From the NCBI GenBank assembly GCA_963696585.1, contig CAVOKW010000032.1, positions 1 to 64,000 on the forward strand: DNA of 64,000 nucleotides. The letters run 5' to 3'. The translations under genes and the position numbers were made by a program. The notes below the pieces were generated by a model, which was not told the DNA's origin, did not search any database, and saw only the letters and a list, made by a program, of their open reading frames with translations. The stretch's first letter is position 1. Each line of letters opens with the position of its first letter. The stretch is from Parvibaculum sp963696585. Lineage in GTDB: Bacteria; Pseudomonadota; Alphaproteobacteria; Parvibaculales; Parvibaculaceae. This document shows positions 8,033 through 16,355 of the stretch, piece after piece.

Positions 8033-9445
8033 ATGAGTACATCCGGCGTGAGCAACTCATTTGATCGCATTCGTCACAGCTTGGATTCGTGTCTTGTCGA
8101 GGACAAGTCGAGCGGGCGCTTCATGCTCGACCGCGCCATATTCACCGATCCTGAATTGTTCGATCTCGAGATGAAGCACATCTTCGAGCGCAACTGGGTG
8201 TTTCTCGCCCATGAAAGCCAGCTCGTCAACGAAAGCACCTTTCTGACCCTGACAATCGGTCGTCAATCCGTGCTTCTGACCCGCAACCGGTCGGGCGAAT
8301 TGAAATGTTTTATCAATGCATGCACGCATCGCGGCGCGCGGCTGTGCCGGGAAAAACGGGGCAGGCGAACGACATTCACATGCCCGTTTCACGGCTGGAC
8401 ATTCAGCAACGACGGCGCGCTGCTGAATGTCACAGACGAGGAAAATGGTGCGTATCCGGAACATTTCGACCGGAGCGATCTGGGCCTGAGCGAAGTCGCA
8501 CGCCTGGAATCCTACAAGGGATTCATTTTTGCCAGCCTTTCGGCGGACGTACCACCGCTGACCGATTACCTTGCGGGTGCCAAGACCTTCATCGACCTCA
8601 TGGTGGATCAGTCGCCGGAAGGGAAGCTCGAAATCATCCGCGGGGTCGGGCGGTATACCTATCGCGGCAACTGGAAGATGCAGACCGAGAATGGTCTCGA
8701 CGGGTATCACGTGCCGACCGTGCATTCCAACTACCTGTTGACCGTCGCAAACCGGATGACGGGCGGTTCAATGAACCCTACGAAGAGCGCAAACGTATCT
8801 GCGTGGATGAAGACGGATCAGGGCGGTTTTTTCTCATTCGATCACGGGCACGCTTTGATCTGGAACGCGTCGGCCAGTTCTCCCTCCCGGCCCAGTTTTG
8901 AATTTGTCGATCAGTACAAGCAGAAATTCGGCGAGGAGCGCACCCGCTGGATGACCGAAACCACGCGAAATCTTCTTTTGTTTCCGAATGTATTCCTGAT
9001 GGATCAGGTCAGCACGCAAGTCCGTATCGTGCGTCCGATCTCGGTCGATGAAACGGAAATAACGACATATTGCATCGCGCCTGTAGGGGAAAGTGCGCGG
9101 GCGCGGGCGATGCGCATTCGACAGTATGAGGATTTCTTCAATGCCAGCGGCATGGCCACGCCCGACGATTTGACGGAGTTCAACAATTGCCAGATCGCGT
9201 ATGGAAGCGATGGTGGTCGCTATAACGACTTGTCGCGCGGGGCTACGAGAGGCGTTCAAGGGTCGGGAAAATTTGGCAAGGGGCTCAACATCGACGCGAC
9301 CTTGAGCAGCGTCAATGTCGCCGATGAAGGACTTTTCGTCACCATGCACAAGGAATGGATCGAGCGAATGAAACACGCGATCGCGCAGGAACGGGCGGAA
9401 GCGTCCCTCACTCGCGAAAACGATCATTCGAGGGCCGCAGAATGA
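8033..9445 (+). CDS. BenA-like aromatic ring-hydroxylating dioxygenase, large subunit
   Basis: A 470-residue Rieske oxygenase alpha subunit. The [2Fe-2S] ligands are Cys97-x-His99 and Cys117-x2-His120 in CTHRGARL...CPFHGW. The mononuclear iron region NGLDGYHVPTVH has Asp223 (electron bridge), His226 and His231. Local sequence (WVFLAHESQL, MVDQSPEGKLE) closely resembles benzoate/toluate dioxygenase BenA/XylX. GGAGG precedes the ATG. The beta-subunit gene overlaps its stop. The product would be a carboxylated cis-dihydrodiol. No reductase (BenC) is present nearby. Confidence 0.93.
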   Translation: MSTSGVSNSFDRIRHSLDSCLVEDKSSGRFMLDRAIFTDPELFDLEMKHIFERNWVFLAHESQLVNESTFLTLTIGRQSVLLTRNRSGELKCFINACTHRGARLCREKRGRRTTFTCPFHGWTFSNDGALLNVTDEENGAYPEHFDRSDLGLSEVARLESYKGFIFASLSADVPPLTDYLAGAKTFIDLMVDQSPEGKLEIIRGVGRYTYRGNWKMQTENGLDGYHVPTVHSNYLLTVANRMTGGSMNPTKSANVSAWMKTDQGGFFSFDHGHALIWNASASSPSRPSFEFVDQYKQKFGEERTRWMTETTRNLLLFPNVFLMDQVSTQVRIVRPISVDETEITTYCIAPVGESARARAMRIRQYEDFFNASGMATPDDLTEFNNCQIAYGSDGGRYNDLSRGATRGVQGSGKFGKGLNIDATLSSVNVADEGLFVTMHKEWIERMKHAIAQERAEASLTRENDHSRAAE

Positions 9446-9936
9446 CGAGCGGTGAACGATGCTGGATTTCGGTGCAGCGGTTTCTTGGCAGGGAAGCGCT
9501 TTGCCTCGATGAGCGCAAATGGGATGATTGGCTGGCGCTTTATCGCGAGGACGCCGAATACTGGTTGCCGGCATGGGACGATGATGGGGAACTCACGGTC
9601 GATCCGCAGAGCGAAATCTCGCTGATTTACTATCCAAACCGTGCCGGTCTGGAGGATCGCATCTACCGCATTCGATCACGCCGGTCATCCGCGACGATGC
9701 CGCTCATGCGGACCTGCCACATGTTTACGCTGCTTTCTGTCGAAGGACGGGAAGGTGGCGTCAGTGTGCGAACTTCCTGGACGGTTCAGTCAATTCGCGA
9801 TGATCGAACACTCACCTATTACGGATGGGCGGAATATGATCTGGCGGCGCATGGCGATACCTGGCTTATCGCCCGGAAGAAGACCGTCGTTCTGAACGAC
9901 GTCGCCGACACGATGATCGATGTCTATAACGTCTGA
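9442..9936 (+). CDS. BenB-like aromatic ring-hydroxylating dioxygenase, small subunit
   Basis: A 164-residue beta subunit with the usual NTF2-like features of the family: LDERKWDDWLALYREDAEYW near the N terminus, and the arginine-rich LEDRIYRIRSRRSS segment typical of benzoate-type small subunits. It stabilises the alpha3beta3 hexamer and has no catalytic metal. The ATG at 9442 overlaps the TGA of the large-subunit gene (ATGA). Confidence 0.93.
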   Translation: MTSGERCWISVQRFLGREALCLDERKWDDWLALYREDAEYWLPAWDDDGELTVDPQSEISLIYYPNRAGLEDRIYRIRSRRSSATMPLMRTCHMFTLLSVEGREGGVSVRTSWTVQSIRDDRTLTYYGWAEYDLAAHGDTWLIARKKTVVLNDVADTMIDVYNV

Positions 9937-9948
9937 GGACAGCAGACC

Positions 9949-10938
9949 GTGAACAGCAAGCAAGCGCGACCCATTGTCGGCACGATGATCGGAGATCCGG
10001 CAGGGGTCGGTCCCGAGGTGATTGCCCGCGCCCTCGCGACTGGCCATGTGCATGAGCTGTCCATTCCTGTCCTGATCGGCAGCGCGGCGGCAATGGAGCG
10101 GGCCGTGGAAATCACCGGCGTGTCGTGCAGTGTGCGGGTGATCCGATCGGTCGACGATCTGAGCGACGACCCCGCTATCATCGACATCATCGATTCAGGC
10201 ATCTTGAAAGCGTCCGAACTGCCGCTCGCGGAGGATACGGTGCGCGGCGGGGAGGCGTCGGCGCTGTGGCTCGACGAAATGGGCGCCCTTGCATCCGGCG
10301 GCGCCATCGCGGCTGGCGTCATGGGACCCATCAGCTCCGGCTCCCTCAAACTTGCCCGCAAGGTGCCGGGCATCGTCAGTCCGACACCCGGTGAAAGCTA
10401 TCTTGTTCTGTTGACCGGGCCGCTCCGCGTCGCGCATCTGACCGACCATATTCCGCTCCGGCGCGTTTGCGAAATCATCAGCCCCGATCTCGTGGCGCTT
10501 GCCTTGCGGCAGATAGACGGCGCTATGCGGAACTGGGGGATCGCCCGCCCGCGGATTGTCGTCGCGGGACTCAACCCTCACGCGATGGGAGATGAAGACC
10601 GCGAAGCCATCGCGCCCGGCGTCGCGCGGGCGAGGGCGGAAGGCATCGATGTCGAAGGGCCCGTAAGTCCCGACGCCGTGTTCCGGCAATGCGTCGAAGG
10701 CCGATACGACATCGTTCTCGCCATGTATCACGATCAGGGACACATCGCGGTCAAGACATGGGGCTTTTCCGGCAATTGCGCCATCATCCTCGGGCCGTCC
10801 TACCTGCATGTGACGGTCGCGCATGGAACGGCCTATGACATTGCGGGCAAGGGCACCGCCGATCCGGCGATGATGCTGAGCGCCATGCGCACGGCGGCCT
10901 CTCTTGCTGCGGGCCGGGGATTTCCCGAGGAACGCTGA
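9949..10938 (+). CDS. PdxA-family dehydrogenase, probably TphB-like cis-diol dehydrogenase
   Basis: A 329-residue metal- and NAD-dependent decarboxylating dehydrogenase of the PdxA family, starting at GTG with GAGGA upstream. Metal-binding His167, His211 and His261 fall in HLTDHIP, GLNPHAMGDED and AMYHDQGH, the pattern known from 4-hydroxythreonine-phosphate dehydrogenase. It directly follows the two dioxygenase subunits. TphB, a PdxA homologue, oxidises and decarboxylates the terephthalate cis-diol, so a similar role on the BenAB-like product is more likely here than vitamin B6 synthesis. Its exact substrate is unknown; a D-threonate/erythronate-phosphate dehydrogenase is the alternative. 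Confidence 0.88.
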   Translation: MNSKQARPIVGTMIGDPAGVGPEVIARALATGHVHELSIPVLIGSAAAMERAVEITGVSCSVRVIRSVDDLSDDPAIIDIIDSGILKASELPLAEDTVRGGEASALWLDEMGALASGGAIAAGVMGPISSGSLKLARKVPGIVSPTPGESYLVLLTGPLRVAHLTDHIPLRRVCEIISPDLVALALRQIDGAMRNWGIARPRIVVAGLNPHAMGDEDREAIAPGVARARAEGIDVEGPVSPDAVFRQCVEGRYDIVLAMYHDQGHIAVKTWGFSGNCAIILGPSYLHVTVAHGTAYDIAGKGTADPAMMLSAMRTAASLAAGRGFPEER

Positions 10939-10956
10939 CGGGCCGGACGCCGGGTT

Positions 10957-11424
10957 TTATGTTCGGGCGGCGTCAGACCGGCCAGCCATCATTCGCAATG
11001 GCGTATATTCGATCACCGTTTCGTTCCGTTGAGTCACGATCCGGTTGCGGGTGCGCACCAGACCGCGCCCCTTGGATGTCGGTCGCGCCTGAAGCACTTC
11101 GCATTCCACATGAATCGTGTCGCCGACAAAGGTCGGTCCCTTGACGTTAAAATCCATGTGCAGAAAGGCGAGGCCCGTCTCCTGCATCATCGACTGGACG
11201 AGCAAACCTTCGGCCATGCAATAGACCAGCGCCCCGGGTACCACGCGGCCGTTCATAGGGCCGTGGGCCTTGAGATATTCGACATCGGTGAAAAGTACTT
11301 CCACCATGCCGGTCGTGTTGATGAAATTGACCAGATCGGTTTCAGTGATGGTCCGACCGATAGTGCGGAATTCCTCGCCGACCGTGAGGTCGTTCCAGCA
11401 CATCCCGAGGCCTATCTTTCGCAT
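10957..11424 (-). CDS. MaoC-like hot-dog protein
   Basis: A 155-residue single hot-dog domain protein, last in the minus-strand operon from 16188. Family features are a GEEFRTIGRTITETDLVNF start, VVPGALVYCMAEGL and FVGDTIHVECEV. The D-x-N-P-x-H catalytic motif of R-specific hydratases is not visible, so hydratase activity is uncertain and a thioesterase or acyl-CoA binding role is possible. The ATG at 11424 has GAAGGAGAG upstream. It converges with the pdxA-like gene with an 18-base gap containing part of an imperfect stem-loop. Confidence 0.85.
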   Translation of the reverse strand: MRKIGLGMCWNDLTVGEEFRTIGRTITETDLVNFINTTGMVEVLFTDVEYLKAHGPMNGRVVPGALVYCMAEGLLVQSMMQETGLAFLHMDFNVKGPTFVGDTIHVECEVLQARPTSKGRGLVRTRNRIVTQRNETVIEYTPLRMMAGRSDAART

Positions 11425-11509
11425 GTCCTCTCCTTCAGGTAGCGGCGGGGACACGGCCCCATCCGCGACATCCTGTGACTGGTGCCCGGAATTGCGTTCC
11501 GGTGTTTTT

Positions 11510-12775
11510 TCAGCCTGGAATTCTGACCGGCATGCTTGAATAGCCCTTGATCAGATTTGAGAAAACCCGCGTTGGTTCGCCGACCACTTCGATCGGCTTG
11601 TCGGGCCAGCGTTTCAGGATTTCCTCCCAGACGACGCGGAGCTGCATTTCGGCAAGCCGGTTGCCGACGCAGCGATGGATACCGAAGCCGAAGGACAGGT
11701 GCTGACGTGGATGCTTGCGGTCGATGATGAAGCTGTTGGCGTTTTCGATCGCCTCCTCGTCCCGGTTGCCCGAGACGTACCACATGACGACTTTGTCGCC
11801 CTTCTTGATTTGCTTGCCGCCAAGCTCCGTATCCTGAAGCGCGGTACGGCGCATATGCGACAAGGGTGTCTGCCAACGGATGATTTCGGGGACCATGGAT
11901 TCGACGAGCGATGGGTTGTCCCGCAGCTTCTTGTATTGATCCGGGTTCTGGTTCAGGGCCAGAAGGCCACCGGTGATCGAGTTGCGGGTCGTGTCGTTGC
12001 CGCCGACGATCAGGAGAAGAATGTTCCCCAGATATTCCATCGGCTCCATGTTTTTCGTCGCTTCGCCCTGAGCCAGCATGGTGATGAGATCGTTTCCCGG
12101 CTCGGTCGCGTTGACGCGCTGATTCCACAACTCGGTGAAATAGACGGCGCAATCGCGCAATTCATTCCTGCGGGCCCTCTCGGTCTCCTCGTCGCCGAAG
12201 GCGGTGCCTGCGGCGGCGACATCCGACCAGTGGGTGAGCTTGCGGCGTTCGTCCCAAGGGAAATCGAAAAGGGTCGCGAGCATCTGCGTCGTCAACTCGA
12301 TCGACACGCGGTCCACCCAGTCGAAAGTTTCATTGACAGGCAAGGAATCGAGAATTTTGCCGGCGCGCTCGCGGATCGTGCCTTCGAGTTTCGCCAGATT
12401 GCCGGGCGCGACGATCGGGCTCACAACCTTGCGCTGCGCGTCGTGCTTGGGCGGGTCCATCATGATGAACATGGGCAGGAAGAAACCTTCTTCCTGATCG
12501 CGAAGGGCGATGCCGCCCAGGGTGGCGTCGGAGGAATAGATACCGTGGCTGGTGTCGACATGCATGATGTCTTTATATTTTGTCACCGACCAGAACGGAC
12601 CGTATTCGCTCTCCTTGCAGTAATGGACCGGGTCTTCACGGCGTAGACGTTCGAAATACGGCCATATGGCATCTGTCCTGAAGAGCTCCGGGTCGCTGAC
12701 GTCGATCTTTTCAAGCGGGATCGCGTAGGCGTCCGCAATCGACTTGTCCCGATCCGTAATCAGGGTATTACTCAT
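11510..12775 (-). CDS. cytochrome P450, CYP153 type (copy 1)
   Basis: A 421-residue soluble P450. The heme-ligand loop FGFGIHRCVGNR places the thiolate at Cys369. The I-helix oxygen-activation motif is GGNDTTRN, and the ExxR motif is in PEIIRWQTP. The DTTRNS and HMRRTAL segments are typical of CYP153, class I bacterial P450s that hydroxylate terminal carbons of alkanes and some alicyclic compounds using ferredoxin and a reductase. The ATG at 12775 matches the start of copy 2; an upstream extension to 12895 is shadow sequence. It is co-directional with the AliA-like gene after a 210-base gap that holds a CATTATAAGC element. Confidence 0.95.
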   Translation of the reverse strand: MSNTLITDRDKSIADAYAIPLEKIDVSDPELFRTDAIWPYFERLRREDPVHYCKESEYGPFWSVTKYKDIMHVDTSHGIYSSDATLGGIALRDQEEGFFLPMFIMMDPPKHDAQRKVVSPIVAPGNLAKLEGTIRERAGKILDSLPVNETFDWVDRVSIELTTQMLATLFDFPWDERRKLTHWSDVAAAGTAFGDEETERARRNELRDCAVYFTELWNQRVNATEPGNDLITMLAQGEATKNMEPMEYLGNILLLIVGGNDTTRNSITGGLLALNQNPDQYKKLRDNPSLVESMVPEIIRWQTPLSHMRRTALQDTELGGKQIKKGDKVVMWYVSGNRDEEAIENANSFIIDRKHPRQHLSFGFGIHRCVGNRLAEMQLRVVWEEILKRWPDKPIEVVGEPTRVFSNLIKGYSSMPVRIPG

Positions 12776-12858
12776 GACGACGTCTCCATTGTGTTTCCGG
12801 AAGCCTGAGAAGGCGTGACATATGGGATGCCGGTCAGCCGACTTTACTCCCGCCAAAT

Positions 12859-12868
12859 CATTATAAGC
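12859..12868. promoter_or_regulatory. CATTATAA element upstream of CYP153 copy 1
   Basis: CATTATAAGC lies about 85 bases upstream of the P450 start at 12775. It shares CATTATAA with the perfect palindrome at 63679-63696 and resembles an element before CYP153 copy 3 (near 29858). It may be half of a regulator site or part of a promoter. The rest of the 210-base gap shows no gene. Confidence 0.25.
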
Positions 12869-12985
12869 ATATTCCCATGGATTGTCAGGTTGCATTCAGC
12901 GGGCGGCGACGCGGGGTCGCCAACCTTCCGAACCGTCCGTCACACAACTGTTGCCGTTCCCCCGCCAGCGGCTGCCTGCGGAATG

Positions 12986-14626
12986 TCATGTGGGCAGGGC
13001 GACGGCGATCTCGCGCAACTTGAACTTCTGCACCTTGCCGCTCGGTGTTCGAGGCAGTTCGCCGACGATTTCCGCCCGTTCCGGCAGGTATTGCCTCGCG
13101 ACCCTGTGCTCTTCGAGGAAGGCGACCACCTCGCGCAAGCCAACCTCGCGGCCGGGCTTTGGCACGATGAACGCACATGCCCGTTCGCCCAGCCGTTCAT
13201 CCGGTACGCCGATGATCGCTACATCCTGAATGTCGGGATGACGGAAGAGCAGGCCTTCGATCTCGACCACGGGGATATTCTCGCCGCCACGGATGATGAT
13301 GTCCTTGGAGCGTCCGGTCAGCCGGATATAGCCCTGGCCGTCGATCCGCGCGAGGTCGCCTGTATCGAACCAGCCTTCCGCGTCGTGATTGTACCAGTCC
13401 GGTCTTTTGAGATAGCCAACAAAAGTCGAACAGGCGCGAGCCTTGAGCCTGCCCTCCTCGCCGACGGGCAGGGGTCTGTTCTCGCTGTCGACCACCCGGA
13501 CTTCCATGCCTGGCAGCGCGCGTCCGTCAGTATTGATCGCCTTGTCGTCCGGATCGTCGAGGCATGTCGTTGTCACCAGGCCGTTCTCGGTCATGCCCCA
13601 GGCCGACACGATATTCGTCCCGAGGATTTGCCGCGCCCGCTCGACAAGCGCGCGGGGGATGGGGGCGCCTGCCACCAGGAAGATGCACAAACGGGATACG
13701 TCGCTCCCGTCCGCCGCCACCGTTTCGGTCAGATCGGACAGGAACGGCGTGGACGCCATGGTGAAGGTGATTCCTTCGCGGGAGATCGACGCGGAGGCGC
13801 GCTTCGGCTCCCACACATCCTGCAGAATGGCGGTCGCTCCGGCCAGAACGGGCATCAACAGCCCGTACATGAAGCCTGTCTGGTGCGCCATCGGCGACGC
13901 CATGAACATCACGTCGTCCGCGCCGAGCCCGAGGCGCTTGGTGCAGATGAGGATATTGGAGAGCAGCGTATTCGACGTATGCATGACGCCTTTCGGTTCG
14001 CCGGTCGTGCCGGACGTATACATCAACTGCATTACGTCGTCGGGATCGGGCCGCCGCGCCGCAAAGAGGCGACCGGCGTCGCGCCGCTGCTCCCACGGCG
14101 TATCGAGAAGGACTTTCTCAAAGCTGGTGTCGCCGTCGCCACCGATGACGAGCACATTCTTCAGCTGCGGCAGGTCGGCCCGGATGTTGGCCACCATGGC
14201 AGGGTAATCGAAGCCGCGAAAGGCACGCGGGATAACGAGTACCTTGCTTTCCGCAAGGCCAAGCATGAAGGACAATTCGCGCTCGCGAAAAATCGGCATC
14301 AATGGATTGGTCACGGCGCCGATCCGTACGCAAGCCAGATGCAGCGCGGTGAATTGCCACCAGTTCGGCAATTGGCAGGAAACCACGTCACCTTTCTCCA
14401 CGCCGAGTTCCGCAAGGCCGACCGCGATACGTTCGACAATCTTGCCGAAATCGCGGTAGCTGAGGCGGGTGGCCTTGTTCGTCATGGAGTTGAAATCGAC
14501 GACGGCCGTCTTGTCCGGCATTTCGGCGATGCAACCGTCGAGATAGTCGGCGGCAGTCTTGCCCGGCCAGAAGCCTCCGGCGTTCATCGCCTCGACACGC
14601 TTCCTGGTCAGAACTGGATCGAACAT
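12986..14626 (-). CDS. aliA: cyclohexanecarboxylate-CoA ligase-like acyl-CoA synthetase
   Basis: A 546-residue AMP-forming ligase. The P-loop motif YTSGTTGEPKG is at about residues 203-212, the SGK catalytic lysine is Lys531, and SCQLPNWWQF and GRSKDIIIRGGENI are further landmarks. The N terminus MFDPVLTRKR followed by the CQLPNWW region resembles AliA of Rhodopseudomonas palustris. BadH-, BadI-, AliB- and BadK-like genes on the divergent strand support activation of cyclohexanecarboxylate or a related alicyclic acid. The ATG at 14626 has GGGAGCG upstream; the longer frame to 14734 runs into the upstream SDR gene and is rejected. The AliA name rests on remembered similarity and context. Confidence 0.9.
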   Translation of the reverse strand: MFDPVLTRKRVEAMNAGGFWPGKTAADYLDGCIAEMPDKTAVVDFNSMTNKATRLSYRDFGKIVERIAVGLAELGVEKGDVVSCQLPNWWQFTALHLACVRIGAVTNPLMPIFRERELSFMLGLAESKVLVIPRAFRGFDYPAMVANIRADLPQLKNVLVIGGDGDTSFEKVLLDTPWEQRRDAGRLFAARRPDPDDVMQLMYTSGTTGEPKGVMHTSNTLLSNILICTKRLGLGADDVMFMASPMAHQTGFMYGLLMPVLAGATAILQDVWEPKRASASISREGITFTMASTPFLSDLTETVAADGSDVSRLCIFLVAGAPIPRALVERARQILGTNIVSAWGMTENGLVTTTCLDDPDDKAINTDGRALPGMEVRVVDSENRPLPVGEEGRLKARACSTFVGYLKRPDWYNHDAEGWFDTGDLARIDGQGYIRLTGRSKDIIIRGGENIPVVEIEGLLFRHPDIQDVAIIGVPDERLGERACAFIVPKPGREVGLREVVAFLEEHRVARQYLPERAEIVGELPRTPSGKVQKFKLREIAVALPT

Positions 14627-14666
14627 CGGTAACGCTCCCCTCGCAGGCGGGCTTGAACTCCAGGCA

Positions 14667-15527
14667 TTACTTTGGCTGGAAATAATCCGGTCGTCCGGGG
14701 GGCCATGGGTCGCCCCAGAGCTGCTCGCCGCCATCGACCGTCAATACCTCGCCGGTAATGAACTTGGCGCCCGGCGAGGCGAGATAGGCGACAGCCTCGG
14801 CGATGTCGTGGGCGTCGCCGACATGCAGCATCGGATTTGCGCCAGGATAGGTCTTGAGACCTTCGGGCGGATATTGCGCAAAACCGCTCGTTTCGCAGAC
14901 GCCCGGTGCGACGCAGTTGACGCGGATGCGATGCGGCGCCCATTCGACGGCCACCGATTTGGACAGGTAGGCAACGCCAGCGCGCGCCGCGCATGTGTGC
15001 GCGATGCCCGGCATTCCGCGCCATATGTCCGCGATGATGTTCACGATCGAGCCGGGGGTCTTTCTTTCGACCCACTGCCGCGCGGCGCTTTGCATCATGT
15101 ACCAGGTGCCGTTGAGATTGGTGTCGATGACGGCGTTCCATCCCTTGACCTTGAAGTCGAGGGCCATTTGCGGAAACTGGCCGCCGGCATTGTTCACGAG
15201 AAGATCGAGTGCGCCGAATTTATCCCAGACCGCTTCAATAAAACCGTCGACCTGATCCGGATCGCGTATGGTCAGGGACCGGCTGAAGACCTGCGCGCCG
15301 ATGCTTTCCAGAAGAGGAACCGTCGCGGCAAGTTTTTCTTCGTTGCGCCCGCATATGGCGACGTTCGCGCCCAGCCGCGCCAGGAGACAGGCGATCGCCT
15401 TGCCGAAACCGCTGCCGCCGCCGGAAACGACGACCGTTTTCCCCGAAAAAAGATCGGCTCGATAAACCGTGGGCAGAGCCTTCAGTTCCTCATCGGAAAA
15501 CCCGAAGTGAGTCTTCTGGACTTCCAT
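14667..15527 (-). CDS. SDR of the 2,4-dienoyl-CoA / trans-2-enoyl-CoA reductase type
   Basis: A 286-residue SDR with an N-terminal extension before the nucleotide motif GGGSGFG (residues 36-42) and NNAG at 112-115. The classical YxxxK site reads TCAAR, so Tyr is replaced by Thr178 and Lys by Arg182. A missing YxxxK with AxARAGV is characteristic of peroxisomal PECR and DECR enoyl/dienoyl-CoA reductases rather than alcohol dehydrogenases. A role in removing double bonds during degradation of unsaturated or cyclic acyl-CoAs is inferred. It lies between the TetR gene and aliA with short gaps, and GAGGGAG precedes the ATG. Confidence 0.9.
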   Translation of the reverse strand: MEVQKTHFGFSDEELKALPTVYRADLFSGKTVVVSGGGSGFGKAIACLLARLGANVAICGRNEEKLAATVPLLESIGAQVFSRSLTIRDPDQVDGFIEAVWDKFGALDLLVNNAGGQFPQMALDFKVKGWNAVIDTNLNGTWYMMQSAARQWVERKTPGSIVNIIADIWRGMPGIAHTCAARAGVAYLSKSVAVEWAPHRIRVNCVAPGVCETSGFAQYPPEGLKTYPGANPMLHVGDAHDIAEAVAYLASPGAKFITGEVLTVDGGEQLWGDPWPPGRPDYFQPK

Positions 15528-15552
15528 GTGCGTCTCCCTCGAATGTTTTCGG

Positions 15553-16188
15553 TCATGCGACCGTTTCGTTTGCCCGGCTTCGTGCGGGTTCTTCTATTCC
15601 GATTCCGTTGAACAGCATCAGGCACATATGGTCGGCTATCGTCTGAATGGACGTCCTGCCGGGCTGGTACCATTCGACCGACCAGTTGAGGGCGCCCATC
15701 AGCAGCATGCGTATGAGGCCGAGATCGACGTCGCTACGCAATGCGCCCGATTTCTGCGCCTTGGTGAGAATGCGCCGCCAGAGTTCGGCGTAGGCGTCGC
15801 GCTGCCTGATGTGATGCTGTTGCACCTCTTCGGGGACCTGTCCGAAAATGCGGATATTGGCGGATGTGTAGTCGTCATGCTTCAGCAGTGTGGCGAGATG
15901 CGCCTCGACGGCGCCGCGAATTCGGTCGCGGTGCGATGAATCCGCAGGCAGACGTTCCTGGCTCTCCTCGACAGCTTCGTGAACCCGCTTCATGCCTATG
16001 TCGAGAACTTCCTCGAGGAGTTCATCCTTCGAACCGAAATGGTAATAGAGGCTGCCCGCCTGCATACCGGCGGCTCTCGCGATTTCGATCAGGGTCGTCG
16101 CCGCGTAGCCTTTTTGCCGAAACGTCCTGGCGGCGGCGTCCAGTATCCTTGCGCGGCTGATGTCTGATTTGCTTTGCTCGCTCGTCAC
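15553..16188 (-). CDS. TetR-family transcriptional regulator (GTG start)
   Basis: A 211-residue TetR repressor. The N-terminal helix-turn-helix is at about residues 12-58 (ARILDAAARTFRQKGYAATTL...GSLYYHFGSKDELL) and is followed by a helical ligand domain. The GTG at 16188 has GAGGGGGC five bases upstream. It is the first gene of the minus-strand operon and faces the badH-like operon across 167 bases, so it probably controls both. The ligand is likely an acyl-CoA intermediate by analogy with other TetR regulators of acyl-CoA catabolism. In R. palustris the bad genes use a MarR-type BadR, so the control here is different. Confidence 0.92.
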   Translation of the reverse strand: MTSEQSKSDISRARILDAAARTFRQKGYAATTLIEIARAAGMQAGSLYYHFGSKDELLEEVLDIGMKRVHEAVEESQERLPADSSHRDRIRGAVEAHLATLLKHDDYTSANIRIFGQVPEEVQQHHIRQRDAYAELWRRILTKAQKSGALRSDVDLGLIRMLLMGALNWSVEWYQPGRTSIQTIADHMCLMLFNGIGIEEPARSRANETVA

Positions 16189-16251
16189 GAACGCCCCCTC
16201 GACGCCTGTTTGCCAGCGCCGCCCGTAAATCTAATGCACGTTCGAAACATG

Positions 16252-16280
16252 TTGCGCCCCATCGAAAATCGAACTAGTAT
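16252..16280 (+). promoter_or_regulatory. candidate sigma70-type promoter for the badHI-like operon
   Basis: TTGCGC and TAGTAT are separated by 17 bases in the divergent intergenic region, 75 bases before the badH-like start. An ACATGT and an ACTAGT palindrome lie at or next to these boxes and could be operator elements for the divergent TetR protein. Prediction from consensus only. Confidence 0.35.
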
Positions 16281-16355
16281 TAGAAAAAATGCGCCGCCAT
16301 TGCTATGGCAAAATAAAAATATGTCTGAAGCGGTGCGGCGAGGGAGGCGACAAAC

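Noticed and set aside
9949..10938. PdxA as a vitamin B6 biosynthesis gene
   Set aside because: Operon position right after dioxygenase subunits and absence of other B6 genes favour a TphB-like role, although sequence alone does not exclude it.
10939..10978. GACGCC/GGCGTC stem between the convergent pdxA-like and hot-dog genes
   Set aside because: Short stem overlapping coding sequence with no T-run; too weak to call a terminator.
12815..14632. 605-residue open frame on the plus strand opposite the AliA-like gene
   Set aside because: Antisense shadow without motifs; the minus frame is a clear ANL ligase.
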